A DNA stretch of 64,000 nucleotides from Pseudomonas fluorescens (GCF_902497775.2 NZ_OZ024668.1:3327826-3391825), one strand, 5' to 3'; shown: positions 9,135 through 17,515, counted from the first letter of the stretch. Notes: generated from the sequence alone by a model not told the origin. A program made the numbers and translations.

Positions 9135-9947
9135 ATGAAGATCGTCTCGTTCAACATCAATGGCCTGCGTGCCCGGCCCCACCAGTTGGCGGCGTTGATC
9201 GAAAAGCACCAGCCCGACGTCATCGGCCTGCAGGAAACCAAGGTCAGCGACGAGCAGTTCCCGCTGGCCGAGGTCCAGGCCCTGGGCTACCACGTGCACT
9301 TTCATGGCCAGAAAGGCCACTACGGCGTCGCCCTGCTCTCGCGCCAGGCACCGCTGAGCCTGCACAAGGGCTTCAGCACCGATGAAGAAGACGCCCAGCG
9401 CCGCTTCATCTGGGGCACCTTCGCCGATGCCAATGGCACGCCGATCACCATCATGAACGGCTACTTCCCTCAGGGCGAAAGCCGCGACCACCCGACCAAG
9501 TTCCCGGCCAAGCAGCGCTTCTACAACGACCTGCAGGCACTGCTCGAAACCCAGTTTCAGAACGATCAACCGGTGCTGGTGATGGGCGACGTAAACATCT
9601 CGCCGGAGGACTGCGACATCGGCATTGGTGCCGACAATGCCAAACGCTGGCTCAAGACCGGCAAGTGCAGTTTCCTGCCCGAAGAGCGCGAATGGATGGC
9701 GCGCCTGAAGAACTGGGGCCTGGTCGACAGCTTCCGCCACCTGCACCCGCAAGTCGCCGACCGGTTCAGCTGGTTCGACTACCGCAGCCGCGGCTTTGAA
9801 GATGAGCCCAAGCGCGGCCTGCGCATCGACCTGATCATGGCCTCCCAAGGGCTGCTGCCACGGATCAAGGACGCCGGGGTCGACTATGACCTGCGCGGAA
9901 TGGAAAAGCCTTCGGACCATGCGCCGATCTGGCTCGAATTGAACTGA
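9135..9947 (+). CDS. xthA: Exodeoxyribonuclease III (AP endonuclease)
   Basis: XthA cleaves DNA 5' to abasic sites and removes 3' blocking groups in base excision repair. At 270 residues it has the family length. The endonuclease/exonuclease/phosphatase motifs are in order: [14 protein letters not shown] (residues 2-15), LQETKV near 35, NGYFPQGE with the catalytic tyrosine near 110, [14 protein letters not shown] near 155, and the terminal [11 protein letters not shown] with the catalytic Asp-His pair. The start at 9135 gives the canonical N-terminus; the frame runs upstream to 9039 but reads as noise. Monocistronic, followed by a REP palindrome. Confidence 0.96.
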   Translation: MKIVSFNINGLRARPHQLAALIEKHQPDVIGLQETKVSDEQFPLAEVQALGYHVHFHGQKGHYGVALLSRQAPLSLHKGFSTDEEDAQRRFIWGTFADANGTPITIMNGYFPQGESRDHPTKFPAKQRFYNDLQALLETQFQNDQPVLVMGDVNISPEDCDIGIGADNAKRWLKTGKCSFLPEEREWMARLKNWGLVDSFRHLHPQVADRFSWFDYRSRGFEDEPKRGLRIDLIMASQGLLPRIKDAGVDYDLRGMEKPSDHAPIWLELN

Positions 9948-9966
9948 TAAAAGCTCTCACAGGCTT

Positions 9967-10037
9967 GGTAGGAGCGGGCTTGCCCCGCAATAGCATTTGT
10001 CTGCCACATTGCATCGCGGGGCAAGCCCGCTCCTACC
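9967..10037. repeat. REP element pair (inverted)
   Basis: Two copies of the pseudomonad REP core face each other: GGTAGGAGCGGGCTTGCC at 9967 onward and its reverse complement ending GGGCAAGCCCGCTCCTACC at 10037, separated by about 20 bases. Such pairs fold into a long hairpin in RNA and often sit 3' of genes, here after xthA. Confidence 0.9.
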
Positions 10038-10114
10038 CCCCCAGCCTGTCATCTCCTGGTCACATAGCTGTCTTAATCTCCCGGCACACCCTTTGCCCAT
10101 GAGTGCCAGACGGC

Positions 10115-11431
10115 ATGTTGCGCCACCTCTCCCTGCTCGTGCTTTGCCTGCTCCCGCTGATTGGCGCCGCTGACCCGCAGGCGCTATTGCGTATCCAGGG
10201 TTCCAACACCATCGGCGCCGCGCTGGCGCCGGCGCTGGTCACCGGGTTGCTTGAACAACAAGGCGCCAGCGCCATCAGCATCGTCAATAGCGACGCCGCC
10301 AACGAACTCCAGGTGCGCGCCCAGGGCAGCAACGGCCAGGTCTTGCGCATCGATATCGCCGCCCACGGCTCCAGCACCGGCTTCACTGCGCTCAAGTCCG
10401 GCCAGGCGGAACTGGCGGCCTCCTCGCGCCCGATCAAAGCGGCTGAGCTGAGCGAGCTGCAAGCCTTGGGCGACCTCAACAGCGCCGCTGCCGAGCAGAT
10501 CATTGCCCTGGACGGTGTTGCGGTGATCGTCCACCCCGACAACCCGCTACCGCAACTGACCACCACCCAGCTGGCGCAGATTTTCTCCGGACAGATCGAG
10601 CATTGGGAACAACTGGGTATCGGTAGCGGGCCCATCACCCTGTACGCCCGCGATGACCGTTCCGGCACCTTCGAAACCTTCAAGGCCCTGGTCCTCGACC
10701 CGGCACGGCAACCCCTGGCCGAGAATGCCCGACGTTTCGAGTCGGCCGAGCAACTGGCCAGCCAGGTGCTCGGCGATCGCCAGGCCATCGGCTTCAGCAG
10801 CTTGGCCACGGTACATGGCACCAAGGTCGTGGCGATTGCCGACGGTGAGTCCCAGGCCATGCTGCCGACACCTGCGCTGGTGGCCAGCGAAGACTATCCG
10901 CTGTCGCGGCGGTTGTTCTTCTATCTGCCGCCCGGCCAGGCCAACCCGCTGGCCCATGCCCTGGTCGAGTTCGCCCAAAGCCCCCAAGGCCAGGCCATCG
11001 TTACCCGTAACGGTTTCGTTGGCCAGCAGGTGCAGAGCGTCAAGGTTCAGCCCCGTGCCGACATGCCCCGCCGTTACCTGAGCCTTGCCAATGATGCCCG
11101 GCGCCTGTCGGTCAACTTTCGTTTTCAAGAGGGTAACGCCAGCCTCGACAACAAGGCCCTGCGCGATGTGCAGCGGGTCGTCCAGTACCTGCAGGCGCAG
11201 CGCAAGCTGGCCAACCGGGTGGTGCTGGTGGGGTTCGGCGATGCCAAGGATGACCCGCAGCGCGCCGCCCTGCTCTCGCGGCTGCGGGCCATGGCGGTGC
11301 GCCGGGAGCTGGCCCGTCGCGGTGTCGAATTGCGCGAGATCATCGGCCTGGGCGACGAACTGCCGGTTGCGGCCAACACCGCCGAGCAAGGGCGGATTCG
11401 CAATCGCCGGGTCGAGGTGTGGGTTTATTGA
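10115..11431 (+). CDS. PstS-like periplasmic binding protein fused to an OmpA peptidoglycan-binding domain
   Basis: The 438-residue protein starts with a signal peptide (cleavage after about residue 18, GAA|DP). Residues about 25-290 form a phosphate-type substrate-binding domain, with the ligand-loop signatures IQGSNTIGAALAP, SSRPI and DRSGTFETFKALV. Residues about 315-438 are an OmpA-like domain (NFRFQEGNASLDNKALRDVQ, and the ending EQGRIRNRRVEVWVY). It would be anchored to the cell wall in the periplasm while binding phosphate or another oxyanion. No Pst permease or ATPase genes adjoin. A GTG at 10103 is an alternative start; ribosome binding signals are weak for both. Confidence 0.88.
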   Translation: MLRHLSLLVLCLLPLIGAADPQALLRIQGSNTIGAALAPALVTGLLEQQGASAISIVNSDAANELQVRAQGSNGQVLRIDIAAHGSSTGFTALKSGQAELAASSRPIKAAELSELQALGDLNSAAAEQIIALDGVAVIVHPDNPLPQLTTTQLAQIFSGQIEHWEQLGIGSGPITLYARDDRSGTFETFKALVLDPARQPLAENARRFESAEQLASQVLGDRQAIGFSSLATVHGTKVVAIADGESQAMLPTPALVASEDYPLSRRLFFYLPPGQANPLAHALVEFAQSPQGQAIVTRNGFVGQQVQSVKVQPRADMPRRYLSLANDARRLSVNFRFQEGNASLDNKALRDVQRVVQYLQAQRKLANRVVLVGFGDAKDDPQRAALLSRLRAMAVRRELARRGVELREIIGLGDELPVAANTAEQGRIRNRRVEVWVY

Positions 11432-11497
11432 CTTGCTGCCTGGCAGCCTGGGCAAACAATTGTTACAGCCTCGATTGGGCGCCCTCCCTACCCAGGT

Positions 11498-11596
11498 CTA
11501 GGCTTGTCCCTAGTGACGCCGGGCCCCTCTGACGGCTGCCAAGCCGCCATGTCGGAGTCACTGTTGCTCAGCAACGTCGACATCAAGGAGGGGCTC
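11498..11596 (+). promoter_or_regulatory. Structured leader of the TerC-family gene (candidate RNA element)
   Basis: Several short helices crowd the 100 bases before the start codon: CTAGG/CCTAG at 11498-11513, AGTGAC at 11512-11517 pairing with GTCACT at 11557-11562, an inner CGGCT/AGCCG hairpin at 11533-11546, and GTTGC-TCA-GCAAC at 11563-11575, directly before the AAGGAGG ribosome binding site. TerC/Alx-type genes are often preceded by a manganese riboswitch of the yybP-ykoY class, but its GGGGAGTAG signature is not visible here, so I call only a structured leader. Confidence 0.4.
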
Positions 11597-12619
11597 ATGG
11601 CAGCTCTACAGGTATTTCTCGACAACGACTTTCTCGGCACCAGCCTGTGGTTCTGGCTGGCCTTTCTCGGCATCGTCCTGACCCTGCTGGTGCTGGACCT
11701 GGGCGTGTTGCACCGCAAACTGCACGAAATCGAAATGCGCGAAAGCCTGCTGCTGTATGGCGGCTATTTCAGCGTCGGGGTGCTGTTCGGCGTGTGGGTG
11801 TGGTTTGAGCTGGGCGCGCAGAAAGCCCTGGAGTTCTACACCGGTTTTCTCATCGAGCAGTCGTTGTCGATGGACAACGTATTCGTCATGGCGATGATCT
11901 TCAGTTTCTTCGCCATCCCCCGCCGCTATCAGCACCGGGTGCTGTTCTGGGGAATCCTCGGGGTGGTGGTGCTGCGGGCGATCATGATCGGCCTGGGCAG
12001 CGCGCTGGTGCAGGAGTTCGACTGGATCCTCTATGTGTTCGGCGCCTTCCTGCTGTTCACCGGGATTAAGATGCTGTTCTCCAGCGAAGAATCCCACCCG
12101 GACCTGGCCAACAATCCGGTACTGAAATTCGTCCGGCGCCACCTGCGGGTGACCGACGAGCTGCATGGCCCGCGCTTTTTCGTGCACATCACCCCAGCCG
12201 GGCAAAGCAAGGCCCTGCGCTATGCCACGCCGCTGTTCCTGGCCCTGGTGCTGATCGAGCTGGCCGACCTGGTGTTCGCCGTCGACAGCGTGCCGGCGAT
12301 CTTTGCCATTACCCAGGATCCGTTCATTGTCTACACCTCGAACATCTTCGCGATTCTCGGGTTACGGGCGTTGTACTTTGCCCTGGCGGCGCTGATGCAC
12401 CGCTTTATCTACCTCAAGTACGCCTTGGCGCTGGTGCTGGTGTTTATCGGCGGCAAGATCTTCTACCACGGCCTGATCGGTGCCGTGCCGCCGATGCTGT
12501 CGCTGGGCGTGACCGTTGCCCTGCTCAGCGCTGGAGTGTTGTTTTCGTTGTTCTCGACCCGTTCGCAGAGCAAGCCCGCCGCTGAAAAAAAGGCGGGCTT
12601 GCGCGGCAAACATCAATGA
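11597..12619 (+). CDS. TerC/Alx family integral membrane protein
   Basis: A 340-residue inner-membrane protein with about eight to nine hydrophobic segments and the TerC-family acidic motifs in the membrane: [16 protein letters not shown] (about residues 95-110) and [18 protein letters not shown] (about 225-242). Members are linked to tellurite resistance and, for Alx and MeeF-type proteins, to manganese export. The start at 11597 follows AAGGAGG with 6-base spacing; earlier starts in frame lie in the leader. The basic tail ([14 protein letters not shown]) carries a DNA palindrome. The gene overlaps the convergent acyl-CoA dehydrogenase gene by seven bases. Confidence 0.92.
   Translation: MAALQVFLDNDFLGTSLWFWLAFLGIVLTLLVLDLGVLHRKLHEIEMRESLLLYGGYFSVGVLFGVWVWFELGAQKALEFYTGFLIEQSLSMDNVFVMAMIFSFFAIPRRYQHRVLFWGILGVVVLRAIMIGLGSALVQEFDWILYVFGAFLLFTGIKMLFSSEESHPDLANNPVLKFVRRHLRVTDELHGPRFFVHITPAGQSKALRYATPLFLALVLIELADLVFAVDSVPAIFAITQDPFIVYTSNIFAILGLRALYFALAALMHRFIYLKYALALVLVFIGGKIFYHGLIGAVPPMLSLGVTVALLSAGVLFSLFSTRSQSKPAAEKKAGLRGKHQ
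12571..12601. repeat. 10-bp inverted repeat with an A7/T7 loop in the TerC gene tail
   Basis: CAAGCCCGCC at 12571-12580 pairs with GGCGGGCTTG at 12592-12601; the 11-base loop holds seven A on the plus strand. It lies where two convergent genes end. On the minus strand it is downstream of the acyl-CoA dehydrogenase stop and may help end that transcript, although the T run is in the loop rather than after the stem. Confidence 0.4.
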
Positions 12620-13842
12620 CCGCTACGGAGCATTTCCTTGGGCACGTACTTGCCGATTTCGTACTTGCCAATTGCCGCGCGGTGCACTTCGTCCGGGCCG
12701 TCGGCCAGGCGCAGGGTGCGCTGCATGGCGTACATGTAGGCCAGCGGGAAGTCGCCCGAGACGCCAGCGCCACCGTGAATCTGGATCGCCCGGTCGATGA
12801 CCTTGAGAGCCACGTTCGGTGCAACCACCTTGATCTGGGCGATTTCGCTGCGGGCGACCTTGTTGCCGACGGTGTCCATCATGTAGGCGGCCTTGAGGGT
12901 CAGCAGCCGGGCCATGTCGATTTCCATCCGCGAGTCGGCAATCTTGTCGACGTTGCCACCCAGGCGCGCCAATGGCCGGCCGAAAGCGGTACGCTCCACC
13001 GAGCGTTTGCACATCAGCTCAAGTGCTCGCTCGGCCATGCCGATCGAGCGCATGCAGTGGTGGATACGCCCCGGGCCAAGGCGTCCCTGGGCGATCTCGA
13101 AACCGCGGCCCTCACCAAGCAGCACGTTCTCGTATGGTACGCGCACGTTCTCGAACAGCACTTCGGCGTGGCCATGGGGGGCGTCGTCGTAGCCGAACAC
13201 CGGCAGCGGGCGTACGATCTTCACCCCGGGGGTGTCGGTGGGTACCAGGATCATCGAATGCTGCTGGTGCCGCGGGCCATCCGGGTTGCTCAGGCCCATG
13301 AAGATCATGATCTTGCAGCGTGGATCGCAAGCACCGGAGGTCCACCATTTGCGCCCGTTGATCACCCACTCGTCACCGTCACGCACGGCGCGGGCAGCCA
13401 TGTTGGTGGCGTCGGACGAGGCCACGTCCGGCTCGGTCATGGCGAACGCCGAGCGGATGTCGCCGCGCAGCAGCGGTTCGAGCCACTGGCGTTTCTGTTG
13501 TTCGTTGGCGTAACGCACCAGCACTTCCATGTTGCCGGTGTCCGGCGCCGAGCAGTTGAACGGCTCGGGGCCCAGCAACGAGCGGCCCATGATCTCGGCC
13601 AGGGGCGCATACTCAAGGTTGGTCAGGCCCGCGCCCAGTTCCGACTCAGGCAGGAACAGGTTCCACAAGCCCTCGGCCCTGGCCTTGGCCTTGAGCTCTT
13701 CCATGATCGCGGTCGGCTGCCAGCGATCACCTTCGGCGACCTGGCGCTCGAACACCGCTTCAGCGGGATAGACATAGGCATCCATGAACGCCGTGACACG
13801 TTCGCGCAGCGCCTGGACCTTGGGTGAATAGGCGAAATCCAT
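12613..13842 (-). CDS. Acyl-CoA dehydrogenase family protein
   Basis: The 409-residue flavoprotein has the full acyl-CoA dehydrogenase fold: N-terminal helical domain (1-125), middle beta domain with [17 protein letters not shown] (about residue 133) and WWTSGA, and the C-terminal helical domain with [20 protein letters not shown] and [16 protein letters not shown]. It would oxidise an acyl-CoA ester and pass electrons to ETF. The substrate is not shown; relatives with this length and motif set (often annotated as ACAD11-like) act on atypical acyl chains. Divergent from the LysR gene at 13981, which is a natural candidate regulator. No operon partners downstream. Confidence 0.93.
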   Translation of the reverse strand: MDFAYSPKVQALRERVTAFMDAYVYPAEAVFERQVAEGDRWQPTAIMEELKAKARAEGLWNLFLPESELGAGLTNLEYAPLAEIMGRSLLGPEPFNCSAPDTGNMEVLVRYANEQQKRQWLEPLLRGDIRSAFAMTEPDVASSDATNMAARAVRDGDEWVINGRKWWTSGACDPRCKIMIFMGLSNPDGPRHQQHSMILVPTDTPGVKIVRPLPVFGYDDAPHGHAEVLFENVRVPYENVLLGEGRGFEIAQGRLGPGRIHHCMRSIGMAERALELMCKRSVERTAFGRPLARLGGNVDKIADSRMEIDMARLLTLKAAYMMDTVGNKVARSEIAQIKVVAPNVALKVIDRAIQIHGGAGVSGDFPLAYMYAMQRTLRLADGPDEVHRAAIGKYEIGKYVPKEMLRSGH

Positions 13843-13980
13843 GGGCAGTACCTTCAGTGGAAAAGGGATCTGATATCGATCCTAGATCAGCCAGCAAAAT
13901 CCACCTAGTCTATTCTCGGCGTGTATAAACATTCATAACCGATATATGATCGACGAATAACACCAACTAGAGCAGCGCCC

Positions 13981-14916
13981 ATGAACCTGAGCAAGGTCGA
14001 CCTGAATCTGTTCATCGTCTTCGATGCCATCTACACCGAAGCCAACCTGACCCGGGCCGGGCAGATCGTCGGCATTACCCAGCCAGCGGTGTCCAACGCC
14101 CTGGCGCGCCTGCGCGAAACCTTCAACGATCCACTGTTCGTGCGCACCGCCCAGGGCATGGTGCCCACACCCATGGCGCAGAACATCATCGGCCCGGTGC
14201 GCAATGCCCTCTCGCTGCTGCGTGTGTCGGTGCAAGAGAGCCGCATCTTCAACCCGCTGCAGGCCAACAAGACCTTTCGCATCAGCATGACCGACCTCAC
14301 CGAGGCGGTGATCTTGCCGCCACTGTTCCAGCGCCTGCGGCGCCTGGCCCCGGCGGTGGTGATCGAGAGCTTTTTGTGCAAACGCCGGGAAACCACCAAG
14401 GAACTGGCCGCCGGGCGCCTGGATTTTGCCGTCGATGCGCCGCTCAACACCGACCCGCAGGTGCGCCACGTCAAGCTGATGCAGGACCGCTACGTCTGCG
14501 CCATGCGCCAGGGGCATCCGCTGTTCAAGGACAAACTCAGCCTGGACGACTACCTGGGCATGACCCACATCCATATCTCCAGCCGCCGCAATGGCCTGGG
14601 TTATGTCGACCTGGCCCTGGGCAAGATGGGCGTGCAGCGCAAGATCGCCCTGCGCTCCCAGCATTACCTGATGGCCTCGCAAGTGCTGCAACAGACCGAC
14701 ATGGTCATGACCGTGCCGGAGCGTTTCGCCCGCCGCCACCAGCTCAACCATGTCAGCCTGCCGGTGGACGTGCCGCCGCTGGAAACCCACCTGTACTGGC
14801 ACGAAAGCACCGACCAGGACCCGGCCAACCGCTGGATGCGCGAGCAGATCATCGAGCTGTGCCAGGGCGTGGTTGCCCAGGATGACCGGGCGGCCAAGGC
14901 TGAGGTCCCGCGATGA
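13981..14916 (+). CDS. LysR family transcriptional regulator
   Basis: A 311-residue LysR-type regulator. The winged helix-turn-helix occupies residues about 5-65 (LNLFIVFDAIYTEANLTRAG, then ITQPAVSNALARLRETFNDP), followed by the linker helix and an effector-binding domain from about 90. The N-terminal pattern (VDLNLF.VFDAIY) resembles the NodD/LeuO-like branch. It is divergently transcribed from the acyl-CoA dehydrogenase gene across a 138-base AT-rich gap, so control of that gene is likely. The liuR promoter begins just after its stop. Confidence 0.92.
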   Translation: MNLSKVDLNLFIVFDAIYTEANLTRAGQIVGITQPAVSNALARLRETFNDPLFVRTAQGMVPTPMAQNIIGPVRNALSLLRVSVQESRIFNPLQANKTFRISMTDLTEAVILPPLFQRLRRLAPAVVIESFLCKRRETTKELAAGRLDFAVDAPLNTDPQVRHVKLMQDRYVCAMRQGHPLFKDKLSLDDYLGMTHIHISSRRNGLGYVDLALGKMGVQRKIALRSQHYLMASQVLQQTDMVMTVPERFARRHQLNHVSLPVDVPPLETHLYWHESTDQDPANRWMREQIIELCQGVVAQDDRAAKAEVPR

Positions 14917-14932
14917 CCCCGCCAATCCTTGC

Positions 14933-14948
14933 TTGACGTAAACGTCAA
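14933..14948. promoter_or_regulatory. LiuR-type operator palindrome overlapping a -35 element
   Basis: TTGACGTAAACGTCAA is a near-perfect 16-base palindrome, 44 bases before the liuR start. It has the form of the operator known for LiuR-type MerR regulators of leucine and isovalerate breakdown. The first six bases also read as a -35 box, and TTAGCT at 14956 follows at 17 bases. Autoregulation of liuR-mvaB is the likely outcome. Confidence 0.7.
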
Positions 14949-14991
14949 CCTGCAATTAGCTTAGCTCCATGCCCTTTTACCGAGCCAAGCA

Positions 14992-15393
14992 ATGAGCAGC
15001 CAGACCTACAGCATCTCCGACCTGTCCCGCGAGCTGGACATCACCACCCGGGCCATTCGCTTCTATGAAGAACAGGGCCTGCTCAGCCCGGAGCGCCGTG
15101 GCCTGGAGCGGGTCTATTCGGCCCGCGACAAGGTCAGCCTGAAACTCATTCTGCGCGGCAAGCGCATCGGTTTTTCCCTGGCCGAGTGCCGAGAGCTGAT
15201 CGAACTCTACGACCCTTCCAGCGGCAACCTGAAGCAACTGCACAGCATGCTGGCGAAGATCGCCGAGCGCCGGGCCCAGCTTGAACAGCAGTTGCTCGAC
15301 ATCCAGCAGATGCAACTGGAGCTGGACACCGCCCAAGAGCGCTGCGAGCAAGCCCTGGCCGCCACCCTGAACAACCAGAAAAACAGCCATTGA
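14992..15393 (+). CDS. liuR: LiuR, MerR-family regulator of branched-chain amino acid catabolism
   Basis: The 133-residue protein has an N-terminal MerR helix-turn-helix (about residues 6-40, ISDLSRELDITTRAIRFYEE) and a long dimerization helix (about 80-125, AERRAQLEQQLLDIQQMQLE). There are no metal-binding cysteine motifs at the C-terminus, which sets it apart from metal sensors and fits the LiuR group. A LiuR-type palindrome lies in its promoter and the next gene, 19 bases downstream, encodes HMG-CoA lyase, the last step of leucine degradation. These three facts together support the name. Confidence 0.85.
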   Translation: MSSQTYSISDLSRELDITTRAIRFYEEQGLLSPERRGLERVYSARDKVSLKLILRGKRIGFSLAECRELIELYDPSSGNLKQLHSMLAKIAERRAQLEQQLLDIQQMQLELDTAQERCEQALAATLNNQKNSH

Positions 15394-15412
15394 GCCCTGA
15401 GGAACCCTGCCC

Positions 15413-16312
15413 ATGTCATTGCCTGAAAAAGTTCGCCTGGTCGAAGTCGGCCCGCGCGACGGCCTGCAGAACGAAGCCCAGCCCATCAGCGTGGCCGACA
15501 AGGTACGACTGGTCGATGACCTGAGCGACGCAGGCTTGTCCTATATAGAGGTGGGCAGCTTCGTTTCACCCAAGTGGGTGCCCCAGATGGCCGGCTCCGC
15601 CGAAGTGTTTGCCAATATCCAGCAACACAGTGGGGTGACCTACGCCGCGCTGGCGCCGAACCTGCGTGGTTTCGAAGATGCGCTGGCGGCCGGGGTCAAG
15701 GAGGTGGCGGTGTTCGCCGCAGCCTCCGAAGCGTTCTCCCAGCGCAATATCAACTGCTCGATCAGCGACAGCCTGCAGCGCTTCGTGCCGATCATGGAAG
15801 CGGCGCGCCAGCATGGGGTGCGGGTGCGCGGCTATGTGTCCTGCGTCCTGGGCTGCCCCTATGAAGGCATGATCAGTGCCGAACAGGTCGCCCCGGTGGC
15901 CCGCGAGCTGCACGACATGGGCTGTTATGAAGTGTCGCTGGGCGACACCATCGGCACCGGCACCCCCGGGGCGACCCGGCGCCTGTTCGAGGTGGTCGGC
16001 GCCCAGGTTCCCCGGGCCCAACTGGCCGGTCACTTCCATGACACCTACGGCCAGGCCCTGGCCAATGTCTATGCCAGCCTGCTCGAAGGTATCAGTGTGT
16101 TCGACAGCTCTGTTGCGGGCCTTGGCGGCTGCCCCTATGCCAAGGGCGCCAGCGGTAACGTTGCCAGCGAAGACGTGTTGTACATGCTCCAGGGCCTGGG
16201 GATCGACACCGGTATCGACCTGGAACGCTTGATTGCCGCGGGCTTGCGTATCAGTGAAGTGCTCGGCCGCGCCAGTGGCTCGCGGGTGGCACGCGCCCGT
16301 CACGCACAATAA
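15413..16312 (+). CDS. mvaB: Hydroxymethylglutaryl-CoA lyase
   Basis: This enzyme splits HMG-CoA to acetyl-CoA and acetoacetate, the last step of leucine and isovalerate degradation. At 299 residues it has the expected length for the TIM-barrel family. Visible signatures are EVGPRDGLQNE (residues 11-21, metal and substrate site), the metal-binding HFHDTYGQALANVYA and the catalytic-cysteine loop GLGGCPYAKGASGN near 235. It sits 19 bases after liuR and so is probably co-transcribed. The rest of the liu cluster (liuA-D) is not in the window. The gene order mvaB, small RNA, mgtC matches the crcY locus of Pseudomonas putida. Confidence 0.95.
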   Translation: MSLPEKVRLVEVGPRDGLQNEAQPISVADKVRLVDDLSDAGLSYIEVGSFVSPKWVPQMAGSAEVFANIQQHSGVTYAALAPNLRGFEDALAAGVKEVAVFAAASEAFSQRNINCSISDSLQRFVPIMEAARQHGVRVRGYVSCVLGCPYEGMISAEQVAPVARELHDMGCYEVSLGDTIGTGTPGATRRLFEVVGAQVPRAQLAGHFHDTYGQALANVYASLLEGISVFDSSVAGLGGCPYAKGASGNVASEDVLYMLQGLGIDTGIDLERLIAAGLRISEVLGRASGSRVARARHAQ

Positions 16313-16318
16313 ACACAC

Positions 16319-16386
16319 GCGGTAACAGCCGGATCAGCGTCCGGGTGTTACCGCCCCCGCACTTTCCAGGGAAATTCCGGGTAACA
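16319..16386. promoter_or_regulatory. Inverted repeat and half-site, candidate CbrB upstream activating sequence
   Basis: GCGGTAACA at 16319-16327 and TGTTACCGC at 16346-16354 are a perfect 9-base inverted repeat, and the bases between them hold a second pair (CCGGA/TCCGG). A third half-site GTAACA lies at 16381-16386. The centre is about 130 bases upstream of the sigma-54 promoter, the distance expected for an NtrC-family activator such as CbrB, whose sites contain GTAAC/GTTAC halves. The structure could also act as a hairpin after mvaB, but no T tract follows. Confidence 0.55.
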
Positions 16387-16466
16387 CGGAAACAAATCGA
16401 CAGAATTCCCCGGCCTGTTTTTTTCATAAAACCTGCAAACTATTGATTTTATTGGGTTTTAAAAAG

Positions 16467-16484
16467 TTGGCACGGCACCTGCTA
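16467..16484 (+). promoter_or_regulatory. Sigma-54 promoter of crcY
   Basis: TTGGCACGGCACCTGCTA matches the RpoN consensus: GG at 16469-16470 and GC at 16481-16482 with exactly ten bases between. Transcription would start about 12 bases downstream, near 16494. CbrA/CbrB activates crcZ and crcY through such promoters in Pseudomonas. Confidence 0.85.
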
Positions 16485-16493
16485 TATCTCAGG

Positions 16494-16852
16494 TACAAGA
16501 ACAATAAAAAGTGCGACACACCCAATAAAAATAAGACGAAACGACTCTGACATAACAAGAACAACACGACAGAGGCGCAGCTAACAGATTTTTTTGGAGA
16601 GGATGTGCTTTCCAGGGGCTTGCCCCGCAACCGGACACAGAACAATAAAACTACCCCAAGGTAGCGCAAGTCACGGTTGGATCAGCAATGATGAAGGTAG
16701 ATCAGCGCTCAAAAAAATACGTTTGCTCTTGATCCCGGATGGGGATCGCCAGTGATACAGAGGCAACGGTCGCCAAAAACAACAATAGGCCGCCCTCCAA
16801 TAACAAAAAAAGAGCACGCAACAATCTTTGAGGGGAGCTTAGGCTCCCCTCA
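16494..16852 (+). ncRNA. crcY: CrcY, small RNA that sequesters Hfq/Crc in catabolite repression
   Basis: The transcript would run from the sigma-54 start to the hairpin at 16829-16852, about 359 bases, close to the roughly 350-base CrcY of P. putida. It carries six clusters of the AANAANAA motif bound by Hfq with Crc: 16497-16507, 16524-16534, 16554-16564, 16641-16648, 16775-16785 and 16799-16811. The region has no credible open reading frame. The locus between mvaB and mgtC is where crcY is found in P. putida. When poor carbon sources activate CbrB, this RNA would titrate Hfq/Crc and relieve translational repression of catabolic genes. Confidence 0.88.
16829..16852. terminator. Hairpin shared by crcY and mgtC ends
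   Basis: TGAGGGGAGC and GCTCCCCTCA form a perfect 10-bp stem with a four-base loop (TTAG). It ends crcY on the plus strand and contains the stop codon of mgtC on the minus strand. The T tract is poor on both sides (AGTGCTT; AAAGATTGTT), so termination efficiency is uncertain. Confidence 0.7.
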
Positions 16853-17374
16853 GTGCTTCCCGCCCTCCCCGTTTTCATCCTCGTTGTCCTTCTCGAAGCG
16901 GTTCACCACCAGCGGCATCACACCCAACACCAACAACGCCAGCACGGTGCTGATCACTGCCGTGGCTTCACGGCCCATGCCCGCCGCCACGCCGATCGCC
17001 GCCGTCATCCACAAGCCCGCTGCCGTGGTCAGGCCTTTGACATGCCCGGCATCCTGGTCGTGGCCCTTGAGAATGGTACCGGCACCGAGAAAACCGATCC
17101 CCGCGACGATACCCTGTACCACCCGGCTCAGCGCCGCGTCGTCGGCCCCGGCCATGCGCGGTACCAGCACAAACAACGCCGCGCCCAGGGCCACCAGCAT
17201 ATGGGTACGCACCCCGGCGGCCTTGCCCTTGAGCTCGCGCTCAAAACCGAGGATGGCGCCAAGCAGTGCCGCCATAATCAGACGCACCGTGACCTGGGTA
17301 AGCTGTTTGGCATCGGTGATGTCGGCAAACTCCGCCACCAGGGTAATCCAGACTTGATGCCACCAGGCGTCCAT
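16850..17374 (-). CDS. mgtC: MgtC/SapB family inner membrane protein
   Basis: The 174-residue protein belongs to the MgtC/SapB family of membrane proteins linked to survival in low magnesium and to control of ATP synthase in pathogens. It has about four to five membrane segments, and the family signature GFERELKGKAAGVRTHMLVA occurs at about residues 40-60, followed by GIGFLGAGTILK. It lacks the C-terminal cytoplasmic domain of Salmonella MgtC, as is usual for the short form. The start at 17374 is chosen for its family-like N-terminus; the open frame continues to 18043 but antisense to ccoG. The stop lies inside the shared hairpin. Confidence 0.88.
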   Translation of the reverse strand: MDAWWHQVWITLVAEFADITDAKQLTQVTVRLIMAALLGAILGFERELKGKAAGVRTHMLVALGAALFVLVPRMAGADDAALSRVVQGIVAGIGFLGAGTILKGHDQDAGHVKGLTTAAGLWMTAAIGVAAGMGREATAVISTVLALLVLGVMPLVVNRFEKDNEDENGEGGKH

Positions 17375-17515
17375 GGGCTGTGTCCATGCAGAAGGGTTAA
17401 TCGATGGACAACGGCGTAGACGGCAAGTGCGCCGCCGACCGCTGATCGGTTGCCGCCAGTATCCGCCGCGCTCGTGTGGTCCCAAGCATAGGACCCCAGC
17501 AACGAGGACACGGCC

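Noticed and set aside
11498..11596. Call of a yybP-ykoY manganese riboswitch before the TerC gene
   Set aside because: The structure is suggestive, but the class signature GGGGAGTAG is absent, so only a structured leader is annotated.
12616..13827. 403-residue plus-strand frame opposite the acyl-CoA dehydrogenase
   Set aside because: It has a His/Val/Gly-rich nonsense composition while the minus strand carries a complete acyl-CoA dehydrogenase.
16424..16669. 81-residue minus-strand frame in the mvaB-mgtC gap
   Set aside because: It is antisense to CrcY; the bases are explained by the sigma-54 promoter and the CA-rich RNA.
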